Shown here: one piece after another, positions 25,593 to 34,700 of the stretch | How positions within the stretch are numbered: the first letter of the stretch is position 1 | Layout: every line of letters starts with the position of its first letter | From: Acidobacteriota bacterium | Lineage (GTDB): Bacteria; Acidobacteriota; UBA6911; RPQK01 | Direction: 5' to 3' | Length of the DNA: 36,387 nucleotides | NCBI GenBank assembly: GCA_003819755.1 | Contig: RPQK01000002.1 | Coordinates: forward strand, 1 to 36,387 | Position numbers and translations under genes: made by a program | The notes under the pieces: generated by a model | Database searches by the model: none | What the model saw: only the letters and a program-made list of their open reading frames with translations | Told to the model about the DNA's origin: nothing

Positions 25593-25621
25593 ATTATGTC
25601 CCGAATCGGGGACATTCGCAA
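25593..25621 (-). promoter_or_regulatory. Promoter with embedded operator for the higBA-like pair
   Basis: On the minus strand, TTGCGA (25616-25621) and CATAAT (25593-25598) are 17 bp apart. A palindrome, TGTCCC-N6-GGGACA (25597-25614), occupies the spacer, as expected for an autoregulating antitoxin. The -10 sits only 7 bases before the assumed GTG, so the transcript would be almost leaderless. Confidence 0.6.
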
Positions 25622-25713
25622 GCGTGCTCTGGCACAGCTCCTGCCTGCTGATTCCTTAGCTATCACCTCGACTGAGCGTCCTCATCCCCTTGCCCTCTGC
25701 GCGATCGACCGGA

Positions 25714-25816
25714 GGTTGGCCTGCGCGGACCGGCAACCAGCGAGGCGGGGGGGGCGGGCGGGAAGTACGCTCGCGGCCCCCGCCGACCAACTACCACCTG
25801 CGCAACCAGGCCGACC
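25714..25816. repeat. GC-rich palindromic element, short copy
   Basis: GGTTGGCCTGC at 25714-25724 pairs imperfectly with GCAACCAGGCCGACC at 25802-25816, and inner GC blocks (GCGGGGGGGGCG with CGCGGCCCCCGC) also pair. The left part closely matches the left part of the longer element at 30342-30640. The stretch 25622-25897 has no gene. Confidence 0.65.
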
Positions 25817-25897
25817 GAAGGGGCCAGGAAGCGGCCTGAAAACGGCGGACGTCAGCGCGGCGGCTTAGAATTCACGAAAACAGAGAGAATCGAAATC

Positions 25898-25926
25898 TTG
25901 AAAAACGTTAACAGTAACTGTTAATA
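25898..25926 (+). promoter_or_regulatory. Sigma-70-type promoter with HigA operator palindrome
   Basis: TTGAAA (25898-25903), a 17-bp spacer, and TTAATA (25921-25926). The perfect inverted repeat TTAACAG-TAA-CTGTTAA occupies 25908-25924, overlapping spacer and -10. This is the classic layout for repression of a toxin-antitoxin operon by its own HTH protein. Confidence 0.75.
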
Positions 25927-25944
25927 TCATCAGGCGGGCACTAG

Positions 25945-26247
25945 TTGGACATCATCTACGACAACAGTAAGATTCGTAAGAAGTGCCAGAAAGCGACAGG
26001 ACGTCTGAAGCGTCGGCTCGACGACTTGCGAGCGGCAGAGAATCTTCGAGTGATGATGACTCTGGCAGGGAATTGTCACCCGCTGGTCGCCAATCGAAAG
26101 GGCCAGTGGGCGATTTATTTGGAGCATCCGCAACGGCTGGTATTCAAACCGGCGAACGACCCACTGCCGGACCTTGGAGACGGCCGACTGGATCTAGAGA
26201 AAGTGACTGCCGTCCGGCTCCTGTCGATAGAGGACTACCATGGCTAA
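25945..26247 (+). CDS. higB: HigB-type mRNA interferase toxin
   Basis: A 100-residue RelE/HigB-family toxin ('plasmid maintenance killer' type): MDIIYDNSKIRKKCQKA, a helical hairpin RRLDDLRAAENLRVMMTL, GNCHPLVANRKGQWAIYLEH, PQRLVF, and the C-terminal LLSIEDYHG. These match ribosome-dependent HigB RNases. The start is TTG 25945, 12 bases or so from the predicted transcription start; no ATG in frame fits. It overlaps the antitoxin gene by 8 bp. No damage is seen. Confidence 0.9.
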   Translation: MDIIYDNSKIRKKCQKATGRLKRRLDDLRAAENLRVMMTLAGNCHPLVANRKGQWAIYLEHPQRLVFKPANDPLPDLGDGRLDLEKVTAVRLLSIEDYHG

Positions 26248-27325
26248 ACAGATTGTTAACGAATACGCGCCCGATGAGGTGTCCCATCCGGGGGAGACGC
26301 TTCTCGACGTGCTCGAGGAACGAGGCATGTCGCAGGCCGAGCTCGCCGATCGAACCGGCCGGCCTAAGAAAATCATCAACGAGATCATCAAAGGGAAGCT
26401 CGGGATTTCTCCGGAAACAGCAATTCAACTTGAGCGCTCGCTTGGCGTCCCGGCTTCGTTCTGGAACAAGCGGCAGCAGGAGTACGACGAGTCTGTTGCG
26501 AGGCGGACGGAACGAGACAAGCTGCAGCAACATTTGACCTGGCTCTCGAACTTCCCGGTCTCCGCAATGGTCAAGGCTGGTTACGTCACGCCGGGCTCGG
26601 ACCGCATCGAACGCTTGCGCGGCGTTCTCAACTTCTTCGGCGTCGCGTCCCCGGAGGCCTTCGATCGGTACCAAGGAATGGTTCAGGTTCAGTATCGCCA
26701 GTCAGCCCGGTTTGATGCGGACCGGTTTGCCTTGGCCGCCTGGTTGCGGAGAGGCGAGTTGTTGGCCCAGCGGATGGAGTGCGGGCCCTTCAGCCGGCAG
26801 GCGCTTCGAGGCCGTCTGGGCGGCGTGCGGCGCTTGACGGTTCTCTCTCCCGAGGATTTCGTTCCGCGTCTTCAGAGAATCTGCTCGGAGGCAGGAGTGG
26901 CGGTCGTCTTCGTCCCCGAGCTTCCGAAGATCCGTGCTTACGGCGCAACCTATTGGCTGGGCAACCGAGCCGTCATTCAGCTCTGTCTGCGCGGCAAGAA
27001 GGACGACGTCCTGTGGTTTACGTTCTTCCACGAGGTCGGTCACCTCCTGCTGCACGGCAGGAAACGCGCGATCTTTCTGGAGGTGGAGGAAAAGACGGGG
27101 ACTGAAGAAGAAGAGGCAGATCATTTCGCCTCGGAAATCCTCATCCGAAAAAAGGATCTCGACGCCTTTGTGCGGGCCACGCCTCGTTTGAGCGCGGCTG
27201 CCATCACCCGGTTTGCCGAGGCACAAGGCATCGCTCCCGGGATTGTGGTCGGGCAACTGCATTATTTCGGGTATGCGCCTTTTGACCATTTTCAACGATT
27301 ACGGCAAACGCTCGCCTGGCGGTGA
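26240..27325 (+). CDS. higA: HigA-type antitoxin fused to ImmA/IrrE (M78) peptidase domain
   Basis: This 361-residue protein begins with a HigA-type helix-turn-helix (about 12-80: HPGETLLDVLEERGMSQAEL, GRPKKIINEIIKGKLGISPE). The second half (about 200-340) is an ImmA/IrrE-type zinc peptidase domain with FHEVGHLLLHG at about 263-272 and a downstream EEEADHFASEILI acidic ligand. Fusions of this type are known as long HigA antitoxins. It presumably represses the operon at the 25908 palindrome and neutralises HigB. The peptidase could act in regulated turnover; that is inference. Start ATG 26240 lies inside higB. A perfect terminator follows 130 bp downstream. Confidence 0.92.
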   Translation: MAKQIVNEYAPDEVSHPGETLLDVLEERGMSQAELADRTGRPKKIINEIIKGKLGISPETAIQLERSLGVPASFWNKRQQEYDESVARRTERDKLQQHLTWLSNFPVSAMVKAGYVTPGSDRIERLRGVLNFFGVASPEAFDRYQGMVQVQYRQSARFDADRFALAAWLRRGELLAQRMECGPFSRQALRGRLGGVRRLTVLSPEDFVPRLQRICSEAGVAVVFVPELPKIRAYGATYWLGNRAVIQLCLRGKKDDVLWFTFFHEVGHLLLHGRKRAIFLEVEEKTGTEEEEADHFASEILIRKKDLDAFVRATPRLSAAAITRFAEAQGIAPGIVVGQLHYFGYAPFDHFQRLRQTLAWR

Positions 27326-27454
27326 ACCGGATCCTCCCTTGTTGCACTCGGGTGGCCGAATCGTCTTGCGCCTTGACGTCGAGTGTCATTGGCGACGAGA
27401 ATGAAGCCCGAAGATTAGCTGAGAATCTTTTCCGGGTTAATTCGCAAGTAACGA

Positions 27455-27494
27455 AGCCGGAAATCGGAATCGTCCGATTTCCGGCTTTTTTTAT
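27455..27494 (+). terminator. Intrinsic terminator after higBA
   Basis: A perfect 14-bp stem (27455-27468 with 27473-27486), ATCG loop and a run of seven T's (27486-27492). This is the clearest rho-independent terminator in the window. Confidence 0.93.
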
Positions 27495-27525
27495 TTGTGC
27501 ACAGCACTAACGGGAGGAACAAAAA

Positions 27526-27816
27526 ATGTCAGAAAATTCCTTGGTACAATTTTATGGACTCCTTGCAAGACTCCTCCGGTCTGACTGGGATCCGCACGAA
27601 TTCCTCGCGATCTGCACTTTGAAAGAGATCGTCGGACAAAGAATCGGAATCCATCCTGAGCCCGATGATTCAGTTGGAACAAAACAGATCCTTCAACTGA
27701 GAGCTCGCCTTGCCTCGTTCAAAGAGGAAAGCCTCAGGACTGGCGACAAGGCCGCACGCCAAGCAGCCGAGATCGTCCTCCGGATAGTGGAGAATCGGGA
27801 AAGATGGGGTTTCTGA
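27526..27816 (+). CDS. Small hypothetical protein of the island
   Basis: 96 residues, not recognised. It is acidic-to-neutral and mostly helical: SLVQFYGLLARLLRSDW, PHEFLAICTLKEIVGQRIGI, TKQILQLRARLASFKEESLR, KAARQAAEIVLRIVENRERW. There are no transmembrane segments, signal or cysteine motifs. A very good ribosome site (GGGAGG, spacing 7) makes it a credible gene. It starts 32 bp after the terminator, so it needs its own promoter, which was not found, or read-through. It may be an island accessory such as a small regulator; nothing supports a specific role. Confidence 0.72.
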   Translation: MSENSLVQFYGLLARLLRSDWDPHEFLAICTLKEIVGQRIGIHPEPDDSVGTKQILQLRARLASFKEESLRTGDKAARQAAEIVLRIVENRERWGF

Positions 27817-28654
27817 CCTTGACCAACGGTGCCAAGAGATACGGTGTAAGACAACCCGAGCACGCAACCGTCCGAAGGCTTGCCCAGTGTATCTGCGAAT
27901 TACGTCTTCATTTCCTTTGTCTTCACTTTGGAGTTTGGTGGAGCAGGCCAGGTCCGACTGAAGAGGGCTGACCAGGAAAGGCAGGCTGTGTATCAAGGGG
28001 CCTTGAGCTTCCCGCAGATGGCGGACGGGCAGTTCGGTGACGTACTTTCAGGACTGAGTTGGTGCTTGCGAACACGGGGTCGGACACGTCGGCTGACATT
28101 TTCTTTCGAGGAGGCCCTGGTTCCGCTCTGGAGTTCGAACTTGAAGGCCTGGGCCCGAAATAGTCGATTTCTCTCAATCTACCGGCGTGGGCTGTCAGCT
28201 CGAAGACCAGGGGGACCGGCGCCTTGCATACCGGATACGCGACGATCTTCCCATACGGTGGTGAAGTGCACGTCTTTTCAAAGGGCGGCCGGAGAGCGGC
28301 GGTGCAGCTGCAGGGGCTGAGGGACTGACCTGGCTGACCTTCACTTCGTGAGCTTCACCGGTCAGGCGATTCGGGACTTCGAACACCCCCTGGCCGCTCG
28401 CCTTGATGGCGCGGATTGAGGCGGGCTCAGTCAAGTGGCTCCTTAGCTCCTTCGGCCGGCTGCGCGGCTGCCGGTCCGTTAGTGGGGTGGGGCGGAAGGA
28501 GCGGTAAGACCCGTCTCTTCAGTAGAGGTATAGCCCGACGCCCAGCTGGTGCGGCAGGGCTTGATGCAGTCGGTGGCGACCGACTTCAGCGTGCCGCTGT
28601 AAGAAACGATCTCCTTGTTAGGCTTCTTGCGGGCGAAGTCGTGAGCGGCCGAAG
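27817..28654. other. Gene-poor stretch at the right end of island unit 1
   Basis: No confident gene in 840 bp. Open frames exist in several phases but none has a ribosome site or a recognisable motif. The best is a minus-strand frame at 28195-28434 (ASIRAIKASGQGVFEV, PNRLTGEAHEVKVSQ). It may hold decayed genes, as the neighbouring segments do. Confidence 0.5.
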
Positions 28655-28662
28655 ACTGCTGA

Positions 28663-28751
28663 ACGGAAACATCCTCGCGCGGAAATCGTGAAGCGGAAAG
28701 AACCGGGAAGCGAGCCTGCCTGCTGAATCTGCTGATCTGACGAGGGTTTCG
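28663..28751 (+). repeat. Right-flank repeat of island unit 1
   Basis: This segment closely matches 36096-36182 (ACGGAAACAT-CTCGCGCG, ATCGTGAAGCGGAAAG, GGGAAGCGAGCCTGCCTGCTG, GAGGGTTTCG), which precedes the tRNA-Ser gene. In both places it leads straight into the tRNA 3' segment. It marks the right end of unit 1 and shows both units come from one element family. Confidence 0.85.
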
Positions 28752-28809
28752 TGGCGGAGGAGGAGGGATTCGAACCCCCGGTACCCTCTCGGGTACAACG
28801 GTTTTCAAG
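28752..28809. other. Internal attachment-site copy (tRNA-Ser 3' segment)
   Basis: 58 bases matching 36183-36240 at all but about six positions, again ending exactly at the anticodon loop (GGTTTTCAAG). Several substitutions keep the T-stem and variable-arm pairing, so it may come from a different tRNA-Ser than the tRNA of the window. It separates island unit 1 from unit 2. Confidence 0.87.
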
Positions 28810-28942
28810 TTCAGCCCGGATCGCTTGCCAAGAACTACCAAGTGTTTACATTTAAACTAGTTATTGATGGATTCGAGACAGGTCGGACTACCAGTTCCTA
28901 CCATCAATTACCATCTCGACCGGAAACAACTCGGAAACATGT
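28810..28942 (+). repeat. Left-flank repeat of island unit 2
   Basis: Second copy of the 135-bp segment at 23432-23565, following the internal att copy in the same orientation. No gene. Confidence 0.82.
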
Positions 28943-29009
28943 TGCCGCCGTCGTCCACGTCATTTGCCGACCAGGTTTTCGGGCGCGTCGGTCGATCTGC
29001 CAGTTCGAG

Positions 29010-29480
29010 GAGATCATATCGTTTTCCTGAAACTGGGCAACGAATTCCGGGACTCGTCACCGGCTCAATTCGGCTCCAGTCCCTCGCCCTGGGTTTACTT
29101 CTGTCGCCAATTCCACAAAACATTCGAAAGAGCGACAAAAGATGGTCAGTCGCTCCGGAACACGACCGTCAGTTAGGTCAACGCCGGCAGGCCAGAACGG
29201 GGGAAGAGAGCTCTGAGTGCACAGCATCCTGCTGTCGTAACTCCTTGTTACATCAACAGAATCTGCCCGGACCAACTAAACTCGCCTACCTTTTGACGAT
29301 TTCGAAATCCGGCGGGGAGGGTTGTTTTCTAGGGTCGAAAAACGGTTACCAAATATCGATTTTGTGGAGCCGATTTTTCGGGACGAAGGGCCGATCGCGG
29401 CGGCTGAGGACCGCGCCGTTACTGGGTTCCAGGACCGTAGCCGGCCATGGAATCAGGGCCTGGAAGGGGTCGGATTGGCA
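29010..29480. repeat. Diverged long direct repeat, copy 2; no gene
   Basis: Counterpart of 24440-24910, beginning 70 bp after the left flank of unit 2. It carries the CACAAAACATTCGAAAGAGCGACAAAAG motif. Two more CAAAACATTC copies lie just beyond it (about 29480-29525). No credible gene lies in 28943-29627. Confidence 0.72.
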
Positions 29481-29627
29481 CAAAACATTCAAATGGGCCG
29501 CAAAACATTCGAAAGGATGACAAAAGTGCGCAAAACAACGGGCACGGATGGCGCGCAAAGCGTGTTCTCGTTCATGGAACGCTTGCCGTATGTTAAATTT
29601 GCAGGAAACGGGACCCGGGTAGGTTCT

Positions 29628-29948
29628 ATGGAGAAAGTGCTGAAGCCCATCCTTGCAACGTTGAAGTCGGAACTGCGTGCGACTTATGGCGACCGGCTCG
29701 TCAGCCTCATTTTGTTCGGCTCCCAAGCTCGAGGAGATGCACAGCCGGGGTCGGATATCGACATCCTGATCGTGCTCAAAGGGCGAGTCGATCCGGCGAC
29801 TGAGATTGCCAGGCTTGGACCGATCACGGCCGCGCTGTCGCTCACGAACGACGTTGTTATTTCATGCGTCTTCATTTCCGAAGAGCGCTTCGCGACCGAG
29901 CAGAGCCCGCTGCTGATCAATGTCCGTCGGGAAGGGATCGCCGCTTGA
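29628..29948 (+). CDS. Second MNT nucleotidyltransferase (antitoxin)
   Basis: 106 residues, another stand-alone minimal nucleotidyltransferase: LILFGSQARGDAQPGSDIDI at 27-46, with G31-S32 and metal ligands D43 and D45, and a third acid in SLTNDVVISCV. It belongs to a different branch from the one at 23631. The frame continues upstream to 29322, but those codons are repeat DNA; ATG 29628 follows a TAGG ribosome-site remnant. It overlaps the HEPN gene by 4 bp (TTGA), so the pair is coupled. Confidence 0.9.
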   Translation: MEKVLKPILATLKSELRATYGDRLVSLILFGSQARGDAQPGSDIDILIVLKGRVDPATEIARLGPITAALSLTNDVVISCVFISEERFATEQSPLLINVRREGIAA

Positions 29949-30319
29949 CACCTGAACAGTGGGCGCTGATTGATAAAGCTAAGAAGAGCATTGCTGCAGG
30001 CAGCCTTCTCAACGAGCAGGGATTTCCGGGTTTTGCAGCCTCGCGGGCCTACTACGCGATGCTCTATGCAGCACAGGCGCTCCTACTGAGCAAAGGGCTC
30101 TCGTTCTCCAAACATTCGGCGGTCATCGCCGCCTTTGGCCGCGAATTCGCGAAGTCGGGCTTAGTCCCGACTGAACTTCACAGGTTCCTGATCGAGGCGT
30201 CCGACAGCCGGAAAGTCAGCGACTACGATATCGCCGGCGACATCGGACAGGACGTGGCAGGCATGCACATCGACCGAGCTCGCCAATTCCTCGAAACCAT
30301 CACGCAGCTTCTCGACTGA
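29945..30319 (+). CDS. HEPN-domain partner of the second nucleotidyltransferase
   Basis: A 124-residue HEPN protein of the PF05168 type: helix PEQWALIDKAKKSIAAGSLL, SRAYYAMLYAAQALLLSKGL, and FSKHSAVIAAFGREFAKSG. It has no RN-x4-H motif like the HepT at 23917, so it is the other MNT-partner class, in which RNase activity is less certain. The start is TTG 29945 in a TTGA overlap with the nucleotidyltransferase stop. The tail DYDIAGDIGQDVAGMHIDRA is typical of the family. Toxin-antitoxin or defence role is inferred from pairing. Confidence 0.87.
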   Translation: MTPEQWALIDKAKKSIAAGSLLNEQGFPGFAASRAYYAMLYAAQALLLSKGLSFSKHSAVIAAFGREFAKSGLVPTELHRFLIEASDSRKVSDYDIAGDIGQDVAGMHIDRARQFLETITQLLD

Positions 30320-30341
30320 GAATACTTCCTCCCTTTGCTAT

Positions 30342-30640
30342 TTCCGAGATCGAGCGGAGGTCGGCCTGCGGGGACCGGCAACCAGCGAGGCGGGGCGCGG
30401 GCGGGAAGTTAACATAATATGGTTATGTTAAGCGAGGCGAGGGCAGCCGACGGGCGCGACGCTTGCCGCGGCCGGGGCTTTTAGGCTTTATCCCGGCCGC
30501 GTCGTTCGCAAGCGGCGTGATCCGTCGGCCGCGTCGCATAACGCCGGCGTTATGCGATGCGCCGAAGCCGAGCGTACTTCCCGCCCGCGCCCCCGCCGAT
30601 GGGTTACCGCCCAATTAAGCAGGCCGACCGGAGCGGTGCA
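30342..30640. repeat. GC-rich nested palindromic element, long copy
   Basis: Outer arms GGTCGGCCTGC (30359-30369) and GCAGGCCGACC (30619-30629) pair perfectly. A second pair, GGGCGCGGGCGGGAAGT near 30393-30409 with its complement near 30576-30592, lies inside. The core holds a 9-bp-armed palindrome TTAACATAA-N5-TTATGTTAA (30409-30431) and a 24-bp perfect palindrome (30534-30557, centred on GCCGGC). The left portion repeats 25700-25765. Non-coding; could fold into a large structured RNA or a cruciform. Confidence 0.75.
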
Positions 30641-31440
30641 GCAACCACAAGACTAAGAGCTGCAGACCCGACCGGGATACCCAAAGCTCGCCTTTGTCCT
30701 CACTAATTACCTTCAGCTCTGCCCTGGTTTGAACGCTTGCAAGCGGGAGACTGGAGCTTGGGAGTCCTTTCACTGTTCTCACCGTGGTGATCACGAAGGA
30801 GCCCAGGCCAGTTACTTTGAGTACGCCCCGAGCTGAGGAGCCCAACTTCAGTTTCGGAAGCTCAGAGAAGAACAAGGACTTCTGACGGAGCAGTTGATTG
30901 GACGGTCCCAGACCCGTGGATTGTCCATACGGGTCATTGTCGTCTTCCAAGCCCCAAAATGTGAGCATGTTGCTCGCAGTAACGTCCTGGCCCAGATAAA
31001 CCACGGCAATCCCTGTATCTACTTCGCCCGCAACGTCACGCTCCACGACAGCTTCCACCCACCTCCTCGGTTCATCGCCTTCAATGCTCGCCTCTGAGAT
31101 CAGTGCCCCGCTCGAATCCAAGGCCTGGAAAAGAGCAGAAACTCGATAGGCGTGGTTGCTTCTACGCGGGTATATCCGACGGCAAGGTCGGAGTCGTCTC
31201 CGGTCCACGTTAACCCTTTGTAACGGTCGTCGGCCCTTAATGTGAAATCGAAGGAATCGGTCAGTGTCTGGTTCCAGTGTCCAGGCAGTGGTTTTCCGTT
31301 CCGGTCGAAGACGTTGACAGCCACACTCGACGGGAAAACCGGCCAGAGAGCAAAGATGGTTATTCTTGCAGCTTGATATTCGTTCCCGCCGGCCCATTTG
31401 CCACCTGCGCGATCCACTTGCTAAAGCGTGGGCGCTGCAG
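30615..31440 (-). pseudogene. Remnant of a secreted protein related to the LRR protein C-terminus
   Basis: Minus-strand frames join into one chain: WIAQVANGPAGTNI (end of one frame, near 31380-31430), then ITIFALWPVFPSSVAVNVFD and TRVEATTPIEFLLFS (31130-31375), then after a frameshift near 31125 ALFQALDSSGALISEASI, EAVVERDVAGEVDTGIAVVY, SARGVLKVTGLGSFVITTVR. This is the repeated Ig-like 'adherence' module found at the end of acidobacterial secreted proteins, as also in the neighbouring gene at 31713 (residues about 790-1150). At least two frame breaks and no start show decay. Confidence 0.65.
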
Positions 31441-31712
31441 GAAATCGATCACTATGCCCGAAACTTGCTCCACATGCCATGCCTGCCATATTGACCGCTT
31501 GAATGACCGGGCGTCCTGAACCGCTTGCGTTACTGGCATTTGGACGAAAGCCGCACAAAGAAGAAACGGAATATCTTGATTTCCATTCTCCAACAGCACA
31601 GATGCATCGGTTGGCCCCAGGGTCTTCCTCAGCAACGAAAAATTTAACGCTTGCAAGGTCAGAGTTCGGCTTTCCACGTCTGACAGCATCAAGGACCATA
31701 GGGAGGGCCACT
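31441..31712. other. Gap before the LRR gene
   Basis: Open frames on both strands but none with motif support; they are probably chance. A GGGAGG ribosome site for the LRR gene lies at 31701-31706. No clear promoter was found. Confidence 0.4.
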
Positions 31713-34700
31713 ATGAGTCAGGTTTTTTCCGTTGCGTGTCGAAGTTCATTCTCCTTCATTCTCTGTTCCCTGCCTTTCCTATTAGGCTTCATTTCAGAGC
31801 TTTACGGCCAGTCGGCTATTCCCGAACAGGAACGTCAAGCCTTGATCGCGCTCTACAACAGCACAGACGGGCCGCACTGGACATATCACACAAATTGGCT
31901 CGGGCCGGCGGGAACTGAGGGCACATGGGGAGGCGTGAAGGTCGAAAACGGGCACGTCGTTGAGTTGTCGCTTCCGACTCTCAACCTCGTCGGAGCAGTA
32001 CCTCCTGAGATCGGGAATCTGACCTATCTAAGAAATCTCAACCTGGCAGGCATTGATCTCTCCGGGTGGTTCCCAGGCCTCCCTAATCGAATTTCGTCGA
32101 TACCTCCGGAAATCGGGCAGTTGCATCAGCTCAAAAAACTCTATTTGGCAGGCGACGGAATAACTGTTTTGCCCACGGAGATCGGCGGACTTGCTTCCCT
32201 CGAAACTCTGCACATTGCGTACAATCAGCTCACCGCATTACCTGCCGCGGTTGGTCAACTCGGACAGCTTAAGGCCCTGCACGCCGACAACAACCAACTG
32301 GAGACGTTGCCGCCCGAGACAGGCAGCCTTCTTCTCCTGGAGACACTGACCCTCGGCCGCAACAAACTTACCACCCTGCCCCCCCAGATCGGCAATCTTC
32401 AGTCTCTGACTGATCTGGAGCTTCAAGATAATCCTTTGCAGTCCTTGCCCCCCCAACTAAACAACTTGCTCAACCTCCAGACGTTAATTCTCGCCCCTCC
32501 TGACGGAACCGGTCTTCCATCTAGTCTGGGTCACCTCAAGAATCTACCCCACTTGATCATTGGCGGTGGAAGAGTCACGGAGTTACCCGAAGACATCGGC
32601 GAGATGACGAATCTGCGCATACTTGACGCCCACTCGAATCAACTCTCCTCATTGCCGCCCTCATTTACAGGGCTTCAGCAACTGGAAGACCTGCGCTTGG
32701 GGAACAACGCTTTTGCACAAATTCCGGTCGCGATCATGAGCCTATCCAGCCTAGTGAAGCTCGATCTGTCAGGGAACCCTCTGGCCGGCCCATTGCCGCC
32801 ACAACTCGGAAACCTGCGGAAATTAAAGGCGCTCTACCTCGTCAGCAAGACTCTGTCGGGAGAAATCCCGCCCGAGTTGGGAAACATGGAAAGCCTAGAG
32901 GGCCTTACTTTGAGTGGTGAGTTTACTGGTACCATCCCGACCGAGCTAGGTCGGCTCTCTCAGCTCAAGTCTCTCTCTCTGAAAGGGCAGTTCACAGGTT
33001 CAATCCCGTCAAGCCTGGCCGACTTGAGTGAACTGACGACGCTGGATATCGACGGTCATTTGACCGGTCCATTTCCGAAGGAAGCCACCGGCCTGAAGAA
33101 GCTGGTCAACCTTATCCTCTCAGGTAATCATCTTTCCGGGCATTTGCCGCCCGAAATCGGCCAGATGACTTCGCTCGGAAGTCTCGATCTCGCTGGAAAT
33201 CAGTTTGATGGTCAGCTGCCCCCCGAGCTTGGAAATACCCGTTTGAGCAGCCTCAACTTGAGCGAGAACCGATTTAGTGGGGAAATTCCAAAGCAGCTCG
33301 GGAGCCTTTACGTGACTCAGCTTGACCTCAGCCACAACCAGCTCGAGGGGAGGATTCCGCCCGAGCTGGCACAGTCTCACGGAAACGATTGGTCCATCTG
33401 GAACCTGTCAGCAAACCGCTTGACTGGTCCAATCCCTCCAGAGTTCGCCAAGCTGGAGTCGTACATGTTCAGGATGGACCTGAAATGGAACGCGCTCATC
33501 GCCGATCATCCGGACATCTTCAAACTGATCGGTAGCCGGCACCTCGGTGAGTTTGAAGGGACGCAGAGCCACAGCCCGTTTCTTCTCGGCGTGGTCGGAG
33601 TTTCGGGGAACTCGGTCACTCTCACCTGGTCACCGATTCCTTACTCGGGCGATAGCGGCGGTTATCAGATCCTCTGCAGCAAGACACCCGGCGGCCCCTA
33701 CACGGTTGCTGCCATGACCCCGGATAAGACTGCCAACCTCTTCAGAGTGACAGGGCTTGAGACCGGCACCACCTATTACTTCACAGCCCGGACCGTCACT
33801 TACGCTCACCCGGACAACGAAAACATCGTGATCGGTGAACCGAGCACGGAAGTCTCCGCAACGACCTCCGCGTCTGCCGAGGTTTTCTTCCCGCTGTCCC
33901 CTCAAACAGGCCAATTCCGAAGCTTCGCGGTGTCAAACTTCGGAAATACCGGAATGGACGTTGAGTTTCGGGCGCGGGCGGCATCGGGTGCTCTCTCCCC
34001 CTTGCCGGGGAATCCGGCCTCCTTCAAAGTCACGCCCCGTGGGCAGGTGGCCCAGTTGAATTCGGAAATCTTCAAGACGGGCGACGCCGTTAATGACTGG
34101 GTGGGGGTCAGCGCCAACCAGTCCTTGGTGACGCTCGCCATGATAGGCGGATCCGGTGCACTCGATGGGATATCCGGTCTTACAGATCCTCAGAAGACTC
34201 TCTACTTTCCGCGCATTTATCAGGGGGCAAGCGGTTTCAAAGGAGAGGGTGCCGACACGCGCTTGATCCTGGCTAACCCAAGCGATTCCCCGGCTCGGAT
34301 TCGCCTCACTTCGAAGGGCGAGAGTCAGGCTTCGGTGGAGGTGGCGGTTGCGGCTCGAGGATTCTTGTCCGCATCGTTACCTGAGCTGTTTCCGACTGCG
34401 CCTTCAGGCGCCAATTACCTTCTCGTGGATGTCGTGGAAGGCGACGGAATCGTGGGCTGCGCCCAAGTGACGCTCGGAGGGGGCAAAGGCCTCTTCGTCT
34501 CGCCGGGCCTTCCCGTCTCGGGCAGTGACCGGACCTACGCAGCCCAGGTCGGCTGCGGCTCCGGGCTCGCCACCAGCCTTCGGTTAATCAACGCTGATAC
34601 GGTGAGTCGCAAGGTCCAGGTTCGGCTGATCGGGGACGACGGCCGGGTGTCAGTTACTCCGGAACAGGTTCTCTTGCCGGGGCAGCTCAAAGATGACGAT

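Noticed and set aside
28195..28434. Minus-strand gene of 79 codons
   Set aside because: No ribosome site, no motif and a repetitive Pro/Arg-rich end; kept only as a note in the gene-poor stretch.
30342..30640. Integron attC site
   Set aside because: Long palindromes are present but the conserved RYYYAAC/GTTRRRY core-site pair in the proper place was not found, and no integrase of the IntI type is in the window.
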